From positions 33,084,554 through 33,148,553 of the forward strand of contig OX638130.1 in assembly GCA_951804985.1 (NCBI GenBank): a stretch of 64,000 nucleotides of DNA. Reading direction: 5' to 3'. The notes below the pieces were generated by a model. The model was given only the letters and a program-made list of their open reading frames with translations. It searched no databases and had not been told where the DNA came from. Of this stretch, positions 32,447 through 44,807 are shown one piece after another. The translations under genes were made by a program, and so were the position numbers. Positions within the stretch are counted from its first letter, which is position 1. The number at the start of each line of letters is the position of its first letter. The DNA is from Dryomyza anilis. Lineage: Eukaryota > Arthropoda > Insecta > Diptera > Dryomyzidae.

Positions 32447-34320
32447 CTTTCAAATGAGAGAAAAATGTGCAATATTGAGTCACACGTATAAAATATTTTC
32501 GACATAGAACATGAATGCAAAATTTCAACTAAATCAAAAATAGTAAATCTAAAAAGTGCACGGTTTGACGTGGGGCCGATATGTATACCACAAAAATAAG
32601 CCCATATTTGCTACCCTGTTACATCGCATGACAACAAAACAGACGTATAACACACAGAATAACAACACTCACGAGTTTTATTTGTTGTACAAATAATTTC
32701 TCTCGAAATTCAATTTTTTGCTGTTGTCTGTTTCAAAAGAATCAGAATATATGCTTAATAAAAAACGAAAACATTAATAGCAATAGCTGTCGAATTTATA
32801 ATTTTTTGGATTTATAAATAAAATTTAATAATGTAAATAGAACTTAAATTATATAAAACCTAATGATTTTACAATTAACAAAATAAGTATAAATAAAAAA
32901 GAACAAAAAAATTAAAATATTAAATTTCAATGCATGTGCGTGCTTCACAAACGACACTAACAAACTACAGAAACAGCTTTGTCAATATTTCTTTGGAGTA
33001 GCGTGTTTTGTAGTTGTATGCGATTTACCGCTAAACAACCCAGAAATTCAGGCCAACAGAACAGAACAAGAACAGCTTCTGTGCATGGACTTCTGTAGAT
33101 TGCATTTGCCATGGGATAAACGATTTTATGGTCAGATAGAGAACATTTGGTCATTTTTATTTTTTTATTTTTATGTATAATATGAATGCCTCGGTTTCAA
33201 TTGTAGAAATCTACTGAAAAAGTAGAAAAATGAGTAAAACTCGAATTATAAATAAAATATTTCGACTTCTACCGAAATTTTTAAAAAATTGTCAAATTTT
33301 CATTCAACTGATGTGAAATTTACTAAAATTCAAATGCAAAATTTCTGAATATCAAATAAAATTTTCTGAATTCTAAATGCAAATTTCTGAATATCAAATG
33401 AAAATTTCTGAATATAAAATGAAATTTTCTAAATTTCAAATGGAAAGTTCTGAATATCAAATTAAATTTTCTACATTTCAAATGACAATTTATGAATATC
33501 AAATGAAATTTCTGAAATCCAAATGGAATGTTTTGAATATTAAATGAAATTTTCTGAATTTCAATTGATGTCTTTTGAATTTCAAATGGAATTTCTGAAT
33601 TGCATTTGTAAATGATGTAGATCTCAATGAGTTAACTTTTAACAATGAACATTTTTATGTATTATGGAATGCCTTTCTACTTGGGACCAGGTTTTCAACA
33701 ATAGGTAACACAGAAAAAAAATGTACATCGTATTGATGAATTCCGTTCTTCAAACCATGATTCATTGTATTGAAGAACCATTCATAATATTAATGACTAA
33801 CTCCATCAATGTTATGAATGCTATCATAAATATGAAGTAACTGTCGAAAAAGCGTTCTTCAATATGATTAATTGTATGTGAAGTATACGTTTTATCATAT
33901 TAATGAACCAAAATATAAAATACAACATATATGTTCTTCATGTAGAAGAACTCTGTTCATTAATCCAAATTTCTATCAAAATATATTTTTTTATCGTTCA
34001 TTTTTTGCCGTTATTTCATATATTATGCTTGCTCGACGTGCATAAATTAGTAAAATGTTTTATAACGTATTTATTTATAATTACAACTTTTTATTAATAA
34101 AAAGTTATACATATAAAAAATATATTTAAAATAAAAATGTTTTTTAAAAATATTAAATTTTTTTTTTGTTTGGAATATTATTTTTTTGGAATATTATTTT
34201 TTTTAGGACAATTTTTTTTTTTTGGGTAGTTTTTTTTGTCCGATTTTTTGTATACCTACATTTGTTGTACGTTATATTTTTTTATAAATTGTTTATATGA
34301 AACTTTTTTATATTAGATTG
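32447..34320. other. AT-rich DNA with a degenerate 20-bp satellite
   Basis: Between about 33,310 and 33,610 a unit like TTTCTGAATATCAAATGAAA repeats about fifteen times with frequent changes. The rest shows no gene. Long T runs at 34,130-34,260 precede the Harbinger remnant. Confidence 0.6.
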
Positions 34321-34640
34321 TAAATGCAAATTTGGAGTGCATATGGATTAATGCAAAAAGTCCCGGAAGTTGCCACGACAGCGGAAATCCAGAGACTGAT
34401 TCTGAGGAATATTTCAACCAAATTTTATTTAAAGCCAGAAATGTCAGTGAAAGAGCGTTTGGAGTTTTAAAATACGTTTGGCGATGTCTGTTAAAGCACA
34501 AAGTGCTACACTATGCACCGGACAAAAGCGGGCAAATAATTAACGCGTGTGCAGTTTTATATAACTATTAAAAGCATTAAATTATTTGCCTGTAATAGAA
34601 TTTGAAATAGAGGCTTGGTTATTTTGCATTTCCAATATGA
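34321..34640 (+). pseudogene. PIF/Harbinger transposase C-terminal remnant
   Basis: The frame reads MECIWINAKSPGSCHDSG, the GS-HD segment around the second catalytic Asp of Harbinger DDE transposases, then NARNVSERAFGVLK-like KARNVSERAFGVLKYVWRCL with the conserved Glu, and finally YAPDKSGQIINACAVLYNY. In relatives about 50-60 residues separate HDSG from the segment here starting NPETDSEEYFN, so an internal deletion removed the middle. The remaining N-terminal two thirds and the DNA-binding partner protein are absent. The protein would cut and paste DNA at TTA-like targets. Confidence 0.82.
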
Positions 34641-35565
34641 ATTCATTAATAGGTTTTATTCCCATTTTAAACACACATTTTAAAAATCAATTCAAATTTA
34701 TTCTAGCGAGCACTGACAATGACAAAACAATGACAAATATGAGTTGTGTGACAATTGTCACAAAATGATATTCTACTAGTAAAATGACAACAGAAACAAT
34801 GACAAATGTTATGAAAATAGTCACCACCTAAAGAGGAGGTGACAAGGAGTTTATTCTTGAATATATGTATGTTTTTGGAATTTTCTCGCACTTGATTAAA
34901 TTGCACTATATTTTTCTGTTAAAGATGCCGCTATATGAATTATATCAACCGATATTTGTCGCGGATCGTCTTAAACACAAATTCACGTCGCGTAATCAAT
35001 GCACTTTGGTTGCAAATATTAAAAATTTCACGTAAAATATCATCAAAAGTTTGACTTTATAAATTGTTTATACTTGAATTTTAATTTTTTGACAGTTAAT
35101 ATTGAACAAAGCTTTTCACCACAGTGTTGAGCTTTCAATTTGTCACGTTTAAATTAGAATACAGTAAAAATTATTTATAACAAAGGCGTGACACGGTGAA
35201 TGACAACATATCAATGACTAGACTTTGACACGAAAATGGCAGAATACGGCTATTAGTATGTAAATGCAAATAAAAGCTATAAACGATTTATATCGAACAT
35301 TCATTTTCATATTCGTACTCCTTGATGCAGTTTTGAAGTGCATCCAACATTTTTCAAATACTTGACCCAAATTATGATATGACCATGCATTTAAATGCAA
35401 ATAAACGAATTTCAGAAATATGTGGACAGACAGAAACAACTTACACCCAAAAGTCGTAGGACCAAATTCGTTTATTAAGAATATTTAAAAAAACCGCAAA
35501 AAAATGTAATCGCGATATTTAAGAAACCTGCCTACAATTTTTTTTATTTAGTCTTTATTTTGAGG
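34641..35565. other. AT-rich DNA, no gene
   Basis: A local cluster of GACAATGACAAA-like words (34,715-34,815) is the only pattern noted. No coding or RNA signature was recognised. Confidence 0.4.
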
Positions 35566-35614
35566 AGGATGTTATATTACACCAACTATTTTACAAATTA
35601 AAGATTGTCGTCCT

Positions 35615-36350
35615 TTAGCAGCACCAATGCGCCTTCACGAATATTTGCTGTTGATGTGCGCCACTCTCCTCGCTCCTTAACAAAGATAAGTAACACGCAC
35701 TCCACTTTTTCCAAAATGTTTGTTGCATGCAGCAAACGCGCTCCCATCGGTTTAAGAGAGTTATGTTAAGATGCGTAACGTCAGGCCCCACGATAGCCGT
35801 GAATGGTGCTCCAACCAAGAAATGGGCGAGAGTGAGCACGTCAAGATCGCTGAGATTTTCTGAAATTGGATAAAGTGGACGAGAATTAATAATTGTGCCG
35901 ATTTCGCACACTAAAGTTCGAAGCTCTTCGAATGGCAGTATTGAAAGACCGACAGTACGAATGAAATGTAGTTTGGCCGACTTCACCGCTGCCTCCCATA
36001 ATCCACCAAAATGTGGTGCACGAGGCGGTATAAACTTCCAATTAATGCCATCAGAGAGACATTGTCGAGATACAGCAAGCTTGTTTGAATCTTTTAGGAA
36101 TAACTGCTTGCTCTGTTTGCATTATGTCTGCCGGGAGGCAGCCCATAATGTGTTCAAAAATCTTTGGCTTCAATCGAAAACATCTGATGCATTTGTTTAT
36201 TATACTTGCAACTGTTTTCCGACCACCAATTGGCCAGTAATGTTGACGAATATATGCGAGCAGGGCCTGAGGGCCAGCATGTAAATATTTGCGATGAAAG
36301 TACTCGATTATTACGTTGGTGACTGGATGATGCTTTGGAAGAAAAAGCGG
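35615..36350 (-). pseudogene. Integrase of the BEL/Pao element, core deleted
   Basis: The N-terminal zinc module is readable on the minus strand at 36,350-36,180 (VIIEYFHRKYLHAGPQALLA, HYWPIGGRK, INKCIRC). Then most of the catalytic core is gone. Sequence resumes with the NWKFIPPRAPHFGGLWEAAV motif (about 36,040-35,985), whose Glu is the third catalytic residue. The frame 35,986-35,615 continues MKSAKLHFIRTVGLSILPFE, INSRPLYPISEN and WERVCCMQQTFWKKW, the BEL C-terminal region. It could not act as an integrase. Confidence 0.85.
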
Positions 36351-36764
36351 ATGCTGTGCTTCAAAATCTAAAGATGAATTTTGTAGTCGTCCTCCAACAC
36401 GAAGTAATCCATACGTATCGATGAACGGAGTGAATGAAGTTTGCTGGGAAATGTAAGCTGATTGTTTGATCTTAGAGCCTTGAACTCAACTGCGAAGTGA
36501 ATTTGCTGAATATTGCGAATTAGTAAGTGTGTGCCCATTTTAATGTTTTGCGATGTCAATGGCCTATTGTCTTGCACAGTTTCTTTGGATTTCAATTGAC
36601 AAAAATAATAAATATAAGCAAAGATGCGCTACAGTTTGTCGGCGAGTTGTGAAATTTGCAGGCGATCGATATGTCTCATTGTGCTGTAACTATTAAAACT
36701 GTTCGACGTCTTTCTGGTAGATTTGTTATGAAGTCCATATTTTGATGCCAAAGAACGTGCTCTT

Positions 36765-37550
36765 CTAATAAAAATGATGGTCCATTTTTTCAATTGGAGA
36801 ACATCCTCTCGAAAGAATATCGGCAGGATTCAATGATGTCGGTACATGGTGCCAAGTCATGTCCCTGGTTAGCGTTTGTATCTGTATAACTCTGTTTGAT
36901 ACAAATAGATTAAAATTTGATGGTTGCTCCCGTATCCAAGACAGTGCTACCATTGAATCTGACCAACAGTGAACCTTGTATGATTTTTGACTATTTTGTA
37001 ATATGGATGTTACCAACTCTGCAAAAAGTAAGGCAGCTGACAACTCTAATGTTGGAATAGTTAAAGTCTTTAAAGGCGCGACTCTTGCATTTGCGAATAG
37101 TAAAGATGTTTATATAAGTCCTTTGTCTTCAGATCTAACATACACGCAGGCACCAAAAGCTGATAGACTTGCGTCGCAAAAAGCGTAAATTTCATAAGTA
37201 GAGCGAAGGGTTAGAACAAAGCGAGGGAATTTGAAGCTGCTTATAATAGTGAACTGGTCGCATATATCAGTCCAGGCAGATTGCAACGATTGTGGTAGAC
37301 TCTCGTCCCACTGCAACCTTTCTTTCCAAAGTGCTTGTAAAAATATTTTTGCTCTAGTGATGACGGGTGAAATTAGACCAAGCGGGTCGTAAAAACGTAC
37401 AATTATGGATAAGACAAAACGTTTTGTTATACGTCCGCTGGTTGCAATGGAGGTGCACGCGAATAAAAAATGTCATTGATTGGGTCCCATACTAATCTGA
37501 GTGTTTTTGTAACGTCAGTGCCATCGTGAAATTTTATAATTTTTTCACGA
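36765..37550 (-). pseudogene. RT C-terminus, linker and RNase H of the BEL/Pao element
   Basis: Reading leftward, KFHDGTDVTKTLRLVWDP opens the post-palm RT part. LSIIVRFYDPLGLISPVITR follows, then the frame 37,316-37,110 with MQWDESLPQSLQSAW and YEIYAFCDASLSAFGACVY (first RNase H Asp region). The frame 37,043-36,765 gives LLFAELV, HCWSDSMVALSWIREQ and VPTSLNPADILSRG, the remaining RNase H motifs. Frames switch at least three times. Confidence 0.83.
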
Positions 37551-37555
37551 TCTTT

Positions 37556-38577
37556 TTAAATCGTGATTAATTTGCAGCCTTTTTTCCAAACCTTTGAATC
37601 TACGAAGAGCGCGATTGTATGAATCACCAAGTGAGTCGAAGTGTTCTCTTGTGGGCAGCCGCACTGAATACGCGCCCAAAGCAAGCGGAGTAAAATTGTG
37701 TTTAAAGTGTTGCTCAAAGAAATTGTCATTTCCGAAGCAGTCGACGTTGAATGAAAACTAAGTTTTTTTGAATGAAGCAAGCGTTGACGAACTTTTGCTT
37801 GAGTATGAAACTCTTCCAGAAATAACCCAACCAAAGCGAGTTAATAAATTATCGCCAATCAGTTTATCAATTCGTTGAGGCTTGTAAAATAATGGATCCG
37901 CTAATTTCACATTTTGAGGAATATTCCAATCGGTAGTATTTATGTTGAAATTAGGTTGATATGCTTGGAGTGACAACAGCTATTAACGAAGTAGAGTAAA
38001 CATCATCCTTCGATTTTTCAAAAATATCAACTACTTTTCCAGATACGAAATTGGATTTTCCTATGCCCGAGATCGATATTTGCGAATTTATTAGTTTCAG
38101 TTGCCACTGATTTGCTATACGAGTTATGAAATTTAGTTGAGAGGCGGAGACGAGGATGGCTAGGCAAGGAACGAAACTGCCCGTGTGATTTTTAACAAAT
38201 ATTATAGCTGTAGCTAACCACACATTATTGTTGTAAGGGGCAGATTTCCAGACTTTGAGCGGAAGGCATATCGATGATAATGAGACTAGTGCAGATTGCG
38301 AAGTGTTTGCGGAAGCACTAGACGTAGTGTTAAAAGCTTTAAATGAAGACGAGGGCAATACAGAATTAGTAGGGGCAGAATTCATATGCATCAACGAATG
38401 GTGTTTTGACGAGCAATGACTCGACAAACACCATTGCATGCTATGACCCTTGCGTAAACAGTTTAAACGCAGGTGTAACCTTTTAGATTCTTTGTGACGT
38501 AAAAATGAAGATAAATTCAAGAAAAGTGAGCAACTGCTGATATAGTGCTCATTTGAATCGCAAAATACGCACGACAT
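37556..38577 (-). pseudogene. Zinc fingers, protease and RT entry of the BEL/Pao element
   Basis: The frame 38,577-37,951 begins MSCVFCDSNEHYISSCSLF and LRLNCLRKGHSMQWCLSSHC, two zinc-binding modules, followed by a Ser-rich linker. It then carries the protease-like region (WLATAIIFVKNHTGSFVPCL, where relatives have an LD-x-GS active site; here the Asp is not evident). The frame 37,976-37,758 supplies DKLIGDNLLTRFGWVISG, the end of the BEL protease. A further frame (about 37,690-37,590) has YSVRLPTREHFDSLGDSYNR, the RT entry. The RT palm core expected next is absent. Confidence 0.8.
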
Positions 38578-38599
38578 ATTGTTATTTGTATAGGTTGTT

Positions 38600-38894
38600 A
38601 GAACATTTCTATTTGCCTTTATGTTAATTGAGTTTGTTTCCCACCTGATGACTAAGGGTTTGCATTACCATAGCGCTTTCTAAATTCTCCATCATGCGAC
38701 ATCTGGATGACATATCTGACCTTATTGGTAGTTGGTGAATCGACAAATCTTTTTCCCACTTCTCCTGTGACTTTGGATCAAATTTGAGAGCGATGAGCTA
38801 TATGTGCAATCCATCAGAAATTTCTGAGACGACGCCAATGTATTTAAAGCACAAAGATTCGAATTAGATGTGTCGCCAAGTTCACGTAAGTGTT
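38600..38894 (-). pseudogene. Gag scrap of the BEL/Pao element
   Basis: Read leftward, LRELGDTSNS, SQKFLMDCTYSSSLSNLIQ and a shifted segment around SQEKWEKDLSIHQLPI and ESAMVMQTLSHQ follow the pattern of the BEL Gag end before the zinc modules. It is cut at 38,895. Confidence 0.5.
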
Positions 38895-40355
38895 TTGATT
38901 TTAAAATTACTGCTAATGTAAATACACTATTCATATTATATTATGATAATAATATAAATAGATGTTTTAAGAACTTATAATACAACAAAAAACGGAACTA
39001 GTCAAAAGAACCAATAAGATATCATACAATATATGTTAGCCTCTAAAACATTTCATTTCAAATCAGTTTTTAAATTTTGCAAATAATTGCTTTTGCGAAA
39101 GAAAACTAACTTTATATTTAAATTTAGGATTTTTAATGGTGTTGGTATTCTTCATCAATGTCGTCTTTATGATTTTCTCCTTCAACTGCGTTATCTTCTT
39201 CTCTTAATATTACCCATATTAAACGAATTTCTTATAAATTGTATGTTCATATTTGACTAAATAAAAAATATTTTGAACTTTTTCTAAACAAAAAAAATTG
39301 TCGGATCATTGCAATTTTTATATCGAATCACGCGAATTTAAATAACACATTGAACGTTTACTTGTCTTTAATCAAAATATACGATTTTTAGAATTTTGGC
39401 CAGCTTTTTTCCATTTTGGACCACTGTGAGTCGTAAGACCACTGACTTCGTGTTATCTTTTGTTAAAATAAACAATTAAATCCATTTGTTATGCTTAATT
39501 TTACATTTTTTGCTAACGTAGATCGGATAGGAAGGATAATATATATTTCGTGTAACGTAGCAAACACAATATTGTTACTAATATGGAACTAAAAAAACAA
39601 ATGTACATAATTAAAATGAAATATGTTACTTATATTCTAGAGCTTAGAAATTGTGCATTCCATGTTGAAAATAGTCCACCAGAAGAGCAGTGTAGTATAT
39701 ATGCATAGTAAGCATACTGTAACAGTAACAACATTGACCAAGACATTGTAGTCATGCTAAGCAGAGGTTGTTGCTCAGTACCAAAAGTGCTGACATAAAC
39801 AATCTATGCTGCGAGCAGCGGACGTTGAACGGTCGTACATTGACAATGTTTACAGTATGCATACGCATACTTTTTATGTGCAACTATGTTGCTATACGTA
39901 GGATAATTGTAAGAATGTATTGAATAAGAATTATGATATAAATACTGCGACAGCCCAAATAAAGAACCAGTATTGATCTGGTAGCGAAAGCTATTTGCAC
40001 TAGTTTCAATATTCAAGAAAAAGAGCGGCATAATTGCCTTCATTCTCGGCTTGATTAGCCAATATAATAATACCATCATAATTCTAACATTACAGCAGAC
40101 TTTTAAGACAATGTAAGGACACTTTAAAACCTACTTCCAAAATGATGAAACGTAGTAAATAATTTTAAACGTTCATAACTCCTAAATAACAAGGCATACA
40201 AAAAATTTTATATATATAGAAAATCTTACCACAGAAGTGTACTTTTAGATACATTTATAAAAAATATTAAAAGTATTTCATTTCATATGTTTTCGGAGCA
40301 ATATATGTTGAAAAATACGTATAAATGCCAAGTGATAGGCTGCGTTTTGGGCCAT
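38895..40355. repeat. Duplicated segment, part A, copy 2
   Basis: Direct copy of 28,709-30,152. It includes the Transib-like right end (to 39,428) with the same AGTCGTAAGACC flank, which shows the segment was duplicated after that insertion. It ends at the TA run 40,354-40,372, where the palindrome begins. Confidence 0.9.
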
Positions 40356-41691
40356 ATATATATATATATATATTCCTTTTTCAACTTCTATTCTGAGAGA
40401 GCAATTTTTTAATTATGGCTGCCTTTTGTTTGTTTCTTTTGTTGTTCGCTTAGTTCAAATGTAGAAAATTTGTGTGTCAGAACTTTACTTAAAAAAAAGA
40501 ATTTTTGACGCGGTGTGCTTGACTTATTATAATTGTAAGTAATTTATTTAATATTAGTTTTTTATTAATATAAATCTTTTTTTAGAAGAAGTCATGGCAA
40601 AGCAAAACCACCTCATCAGCATTCGCCGCACCTGTAACCGCCAGCAGCAATAGTAAAAGCAGTTCCTCCAACCAAAAGAAAAACGGCTGTGAAGACAGCA
40701 TGGTACGCACGTATATGTTTGACTGGTGAAACGACAACATTTTCAAAGACACAAAGGACCGGCTACAAGAGTCGCAATGAAAATAGTGTGTGACGATTCG
40801 TTGCTGGTGATTGGCGTTCGCGAGAGCTAATTTAATGCTCGAACATAAAGGACAAGCTTGAAATTTTGCCTGCAGACATTAAGGTGTGTATAATTAGAAT
40901 TCAATATATTCTCTTTATGTTTTTCAATTTTTTGCAAACTGTATGTCAAAATTTAAAGTTTTACTAAATTATGATTTTTACTAAATTAAAATCTTACTAA
41001 ATGACAAATTTATATTAAATTAAAATTTGTATTAAAATAAAATTTATATTCAATTAAAATTTATATTAACCCAAGTAACACAAAGTACAGATTTCGTCAC
41101 GAATTCTAGATATTTTCGTTAGTTTGGCAGTAGATACGTAGCGAAATTTAAATGGAAAAATGTAGAGAATTCTTTGTCCCATGACACAGTTTTACTTTAA
41201 ATCGATTCTCAATTTTTTTTTTAAGTTTGTATAGAATTTTTCGAGTTTCAATACAGATTTCTACATAGATTTCCATTCTTAGTCAAGAACCGATTCAATT
41301 CTACGTAACGATACATATTCGTTACATGTTAATCTACAGATCCAGACTAAGTTTTGAAATGTGTTACTTGGGAAATTAAAATTTTACTAAATTAAAAAGC
41401 TAAAATTTTACTTTTTTCTACAAATTGAAATGTTCTTAATTTTTAATTTTTTACTAACAGTTCAAATTATTACTAAAAATTCAAATTTTTACTTAAAAAC
41501 ACAAATTTTTACTTAAAAATTCAAATTTTTTACTAAAAATACAAAGTTCAAGTTTTTACTACAAATTTAAAATTTAATCAAAAATTAAAATGTTTACTAA
41601 AATTTAACATTTGTACTAAAAATCAAAATTTTAATATAAAATCCAATTTTGACTAAACAATCCAGTTTCTACTAAAATGTTAAAATATATG

Positions 41692-42575
41692 TACACTCAG
41701 AAGAAATGTACCATTAAGTACTTTATGGTACGACCATTGATCTTATGGTTCATGTATTAATAGTTTTTTCTTTTTAAATCAAAAGATTTCTAATTAATTC
41801 AATAGTATTTGAAAAATTCAGTACCATAAATTTAAATATTTCCATATTATTATTTTAAATAGAATAAATACTGTTGTTTTAATGGTTTCCTCCTATAATA
41901 ATAAACGTGGTGTAAAAAAATATTAAAACGAATACAATCATGCTCGTTTTGTACGTCATTCTGCGTGTTTACTCAAAATGGTCGCATGTATTTTTTTTGT
42001 AATAATCCACATTATTAAACGCGACATTGGTAAGGACTCAATGTATTTAATGTAAATAAATTATATTTATATATTTATTTATATTTTTATTTATTACAGA
42101 AAATAAATAATACATCGAACTTCTATTATGGCAACGGACTCAAACACAACTGCAGGCTCAAGTACTACAATCAAATATTGGAAACCAAAGCAAACATTAA
42201 ATGTGTTATAACCTTTTGCAGCAAGAAGTATATTTTTATGTGTGTGTTGTAAAAGTGAATATCAATTTCGACATTTCAATAAAATAATATATACAATAAA
42301 TGAACTGAAATACATTTTTGTTTTAATAAATTATTAGGAAAATATAATTCGACTATACCATAAAATTAATAATACGTATCATTAAATTTGTATAGGTCTT
42401 TCTTATTGTAATTAAAATATCACATTATAAAATATATGGTATAACCACACATTGTATTAACAGTTTCAATATTACTGAACAAATGGGACGCATCGTATTG
42501 ACCAATTTTAATGGTATAAATTATTGTTTTTCTATTGAAATACTATCAATTTACCATGATTTTTTTCTGGGTGTA
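41692..42575. mobile_element. 884-bp element with short inverted ends, left-arm copy
   Basis: Mirror of 43,924-44,807. Ends TACACTCAGAAGAAATGTAC and, inverted, TACACCCAGAAAAAAATCAT. It is absent from part B copy 1. The interior has a short frame MATDSNTTAGSSTTIKYWKP after a TTATTTATTACAG acceptor-like stretch, without recognisable domain. Confidence 0.75.
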
Positions 42576-43215
42576 TATACATATTAATCTTGTGTATGAT
42601 TTATTTATTTTTTGTTCTTTTTTTCATTGATACATTTCTTGCAGGTACATGTCAATGGAAAACTTCATCAAATATGAGCTCAGCATCAAATAGTTGGAAA
42701 AACACATCCAGCTACCATCAACTAAATTCGTTCTGCATTGATCGTCACAAATTCCACTAGCAAACACACCATTGAATATATATTTAAGAATCTTTATTAA
42801 ATTGTATAATATGTTAATGGAAAATACTTATTAATGTTCATAGTATTACAATTCACTTTATGTAAATGTAAATTGCACATCAAGGTTTATAGTATAAAAA
42901 AATATGTGAGATGTCTATGTCGCGTTAAGTCTGATACAGCACCTATTTAGTTCGTAAATCTGAACAGTGTCGCACACTTTTGTCAGGGATGTCTTACGTT
43001 TTGATCGTAAATACGTCGTAATTACGAACGAACGTCTGTACATAATTTTTTTAAATATTTTTTTTCCATCACAAAACTGAATAAATAATGCACCAAATTC
43101 AGAGCTTACAATTTTTTTTTGACGTTTGAACTTCGTCAATATATTAAAATTGCGTATAACAAGCTTGTTTACTGAAAATATCATGCAAACTTTACCATTG
43201 ATAATTTTTTTAACG

Positions 43216-43217
<2 letters not shown>

Positions 43218-43281
<64 letters not shown>
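43218..43281. repeat. (TA)n at the palindrome centre
   Basis: About 60 bases of alternating TA flanked by AACGTTA on each side, forming the symmetry axis. Confidence 0.95.
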
Positions 43282-43283
<2 letters not shown>

Positions 43284-43923
43284 CGTTAAAAAAATTATCA
43301 ATGGTAAAGTTTGCATGATATTTTCAGTAAACAAGCTTGTTATACGCAATTTTAATATATTGACGAAGTTCAAACGTCAAAAAAAAATTGTAAGCTCTGA
43401 ATTTGGTGCATTATTTATTCAGTTTTGTGATGGAAAAAAAATATTTAAAAAAATTATGTACAGACGTTCGTTCGTAATTACGACGTATTTACGATCAAAA
43501 CGTAAGACATCCCTGACAAAAGTGTGCGACACTGTTCAGATTTACGAACTAAATAGGTGCTGTATCAGACTTAACGCGACATAGACATCTCACATATTTT
43601 TTTATACTATAAACCTTGATGTGCAATTTACATTTACATAAAGTGAATTGTAATACTATGAACATTAATAAGTATTTTCCATTAACATATTATACAATTT
43701 AATAAAGATTCTTAAATATATATTCAATGGTGTGTTTGCTAGTGGAATTTGTGACGATCAATGCAGAACGAATTTAGTTGATGGTAGCTGGATGTGTTTT
43801 TCCAACTATTTGATGCTGAGCTCATATTTGATGAAGTTTTCCATTGACATGTACCTGCAAGAAATGTATCAATGAAAAAAAGAACAAAAAATAAATAAAT
43901 CATACACAAGATTAATATGTATA

Positions 43924-44807
43924 TACACCCAGAAAAAAATCATGGTAAATTGATAGTATTTCAATAGAAAAACAATAATTTATACCATTAAAATTGGTCA
44001 ATACGATGCGTCCCATTTGTTCAGTAATATTGAAACTGTTAATACAATGTGTGGTTATACCATATATTTTATAATGTGATATTTTAATTACAATAAGAAA
44101 GACCTATACAAATTTAATGATACGTATTATTAATTTTATGGTATAGTCGAATTATATTTTCCTAATAATTTATTAAAACAAAAATGTATTTCAGTTCATT
44201 TATTGTATATATTATTTTATTGAAATGTCGAAATTGATATTCACTTTTACAACACACACATAAAAATATACTTCTTGCTGCAAAAGGTTATAACACATTT
44301 AATGTTTGCTTTGGTTTCCAATATTTGATTGTAGTACTTGAGCCTGCAGTTGTGTTTGAGTCCGTTGCCATAATAGAAGTTCGATGTATTATTTATTTTC
44401 TGTAATAAATAAAAATATAAATAAATATATAAATATAATTTATTTACATTAAATACATTGAGTCCTTACCAATGTCGCGTTTAATAATGTGGATTATTAC
44501 AAAAAAAATACATGCGACCATTTTGAGTAAACACGCAGAATGACGTACAAAACGAGCATGATTGTATTCGTTTTAATATTTTTTTACACCACGTTTATTA
44601 TTATAGGAGGAAACCATTAAAACAACAGTATTTATTCTATTTAAAATAATAATATGGAAATATTTAAATTTATGGTACTGAATTTTTCAAATACTATTGA
44701 ATTAATTAGAAATCTTTTGATTTAAAAAGAAAAAACTATTAATACATGAACCATAAGATCAATGGTCGTACCATAAAGTACTTAATGGTACATTTCTTCT
44801 GAGTGTA
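43924..44807. mobile_element. 884-bp element with short inverted ends, right-arm copy
   Basis: Inserted in part B at the position corresponding to about 31,000 in copy 1 (ATATGTATATATTATATA). Inverted ends share TACAC(C/T)CAGAA(A/G)AAAT and a TGGTA word. No transposase is encoded. The class is unknown. Confidence 0.75.

Larger units (their letters stand above)
35566..38894 (-). mobile_element. BEL/Pao LTR retrotransposon, internally deleted, LTRs not seen
   Basis: Minus-strand order is Gag end, zinc fingers, protease, RT edges, RNase H, integrase edges, the BEL/Pao order. The RT palm and the integrase catalytic core are missing by deletion. The right border is abrupt: at 38,895 the sequence becomes duplicated segment A. 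Left of 35,566 the integrase tail ends in KAHWCC where relatives continue. No LTR pair or target duplication was found. Confidence 0.83.

Noticed and set aside
34313..34571. Intact Harbinger transposase
   Set aside because: Only about 80 residues remain and the stretch between HDSG and the Glu region is deleted.
42915..43584. Identical 152-residue frames on opposite strands
   Set aside because: They arise from the palindrome; the protein is dominated by Tyr-Ile from (TA)n and has no domain.
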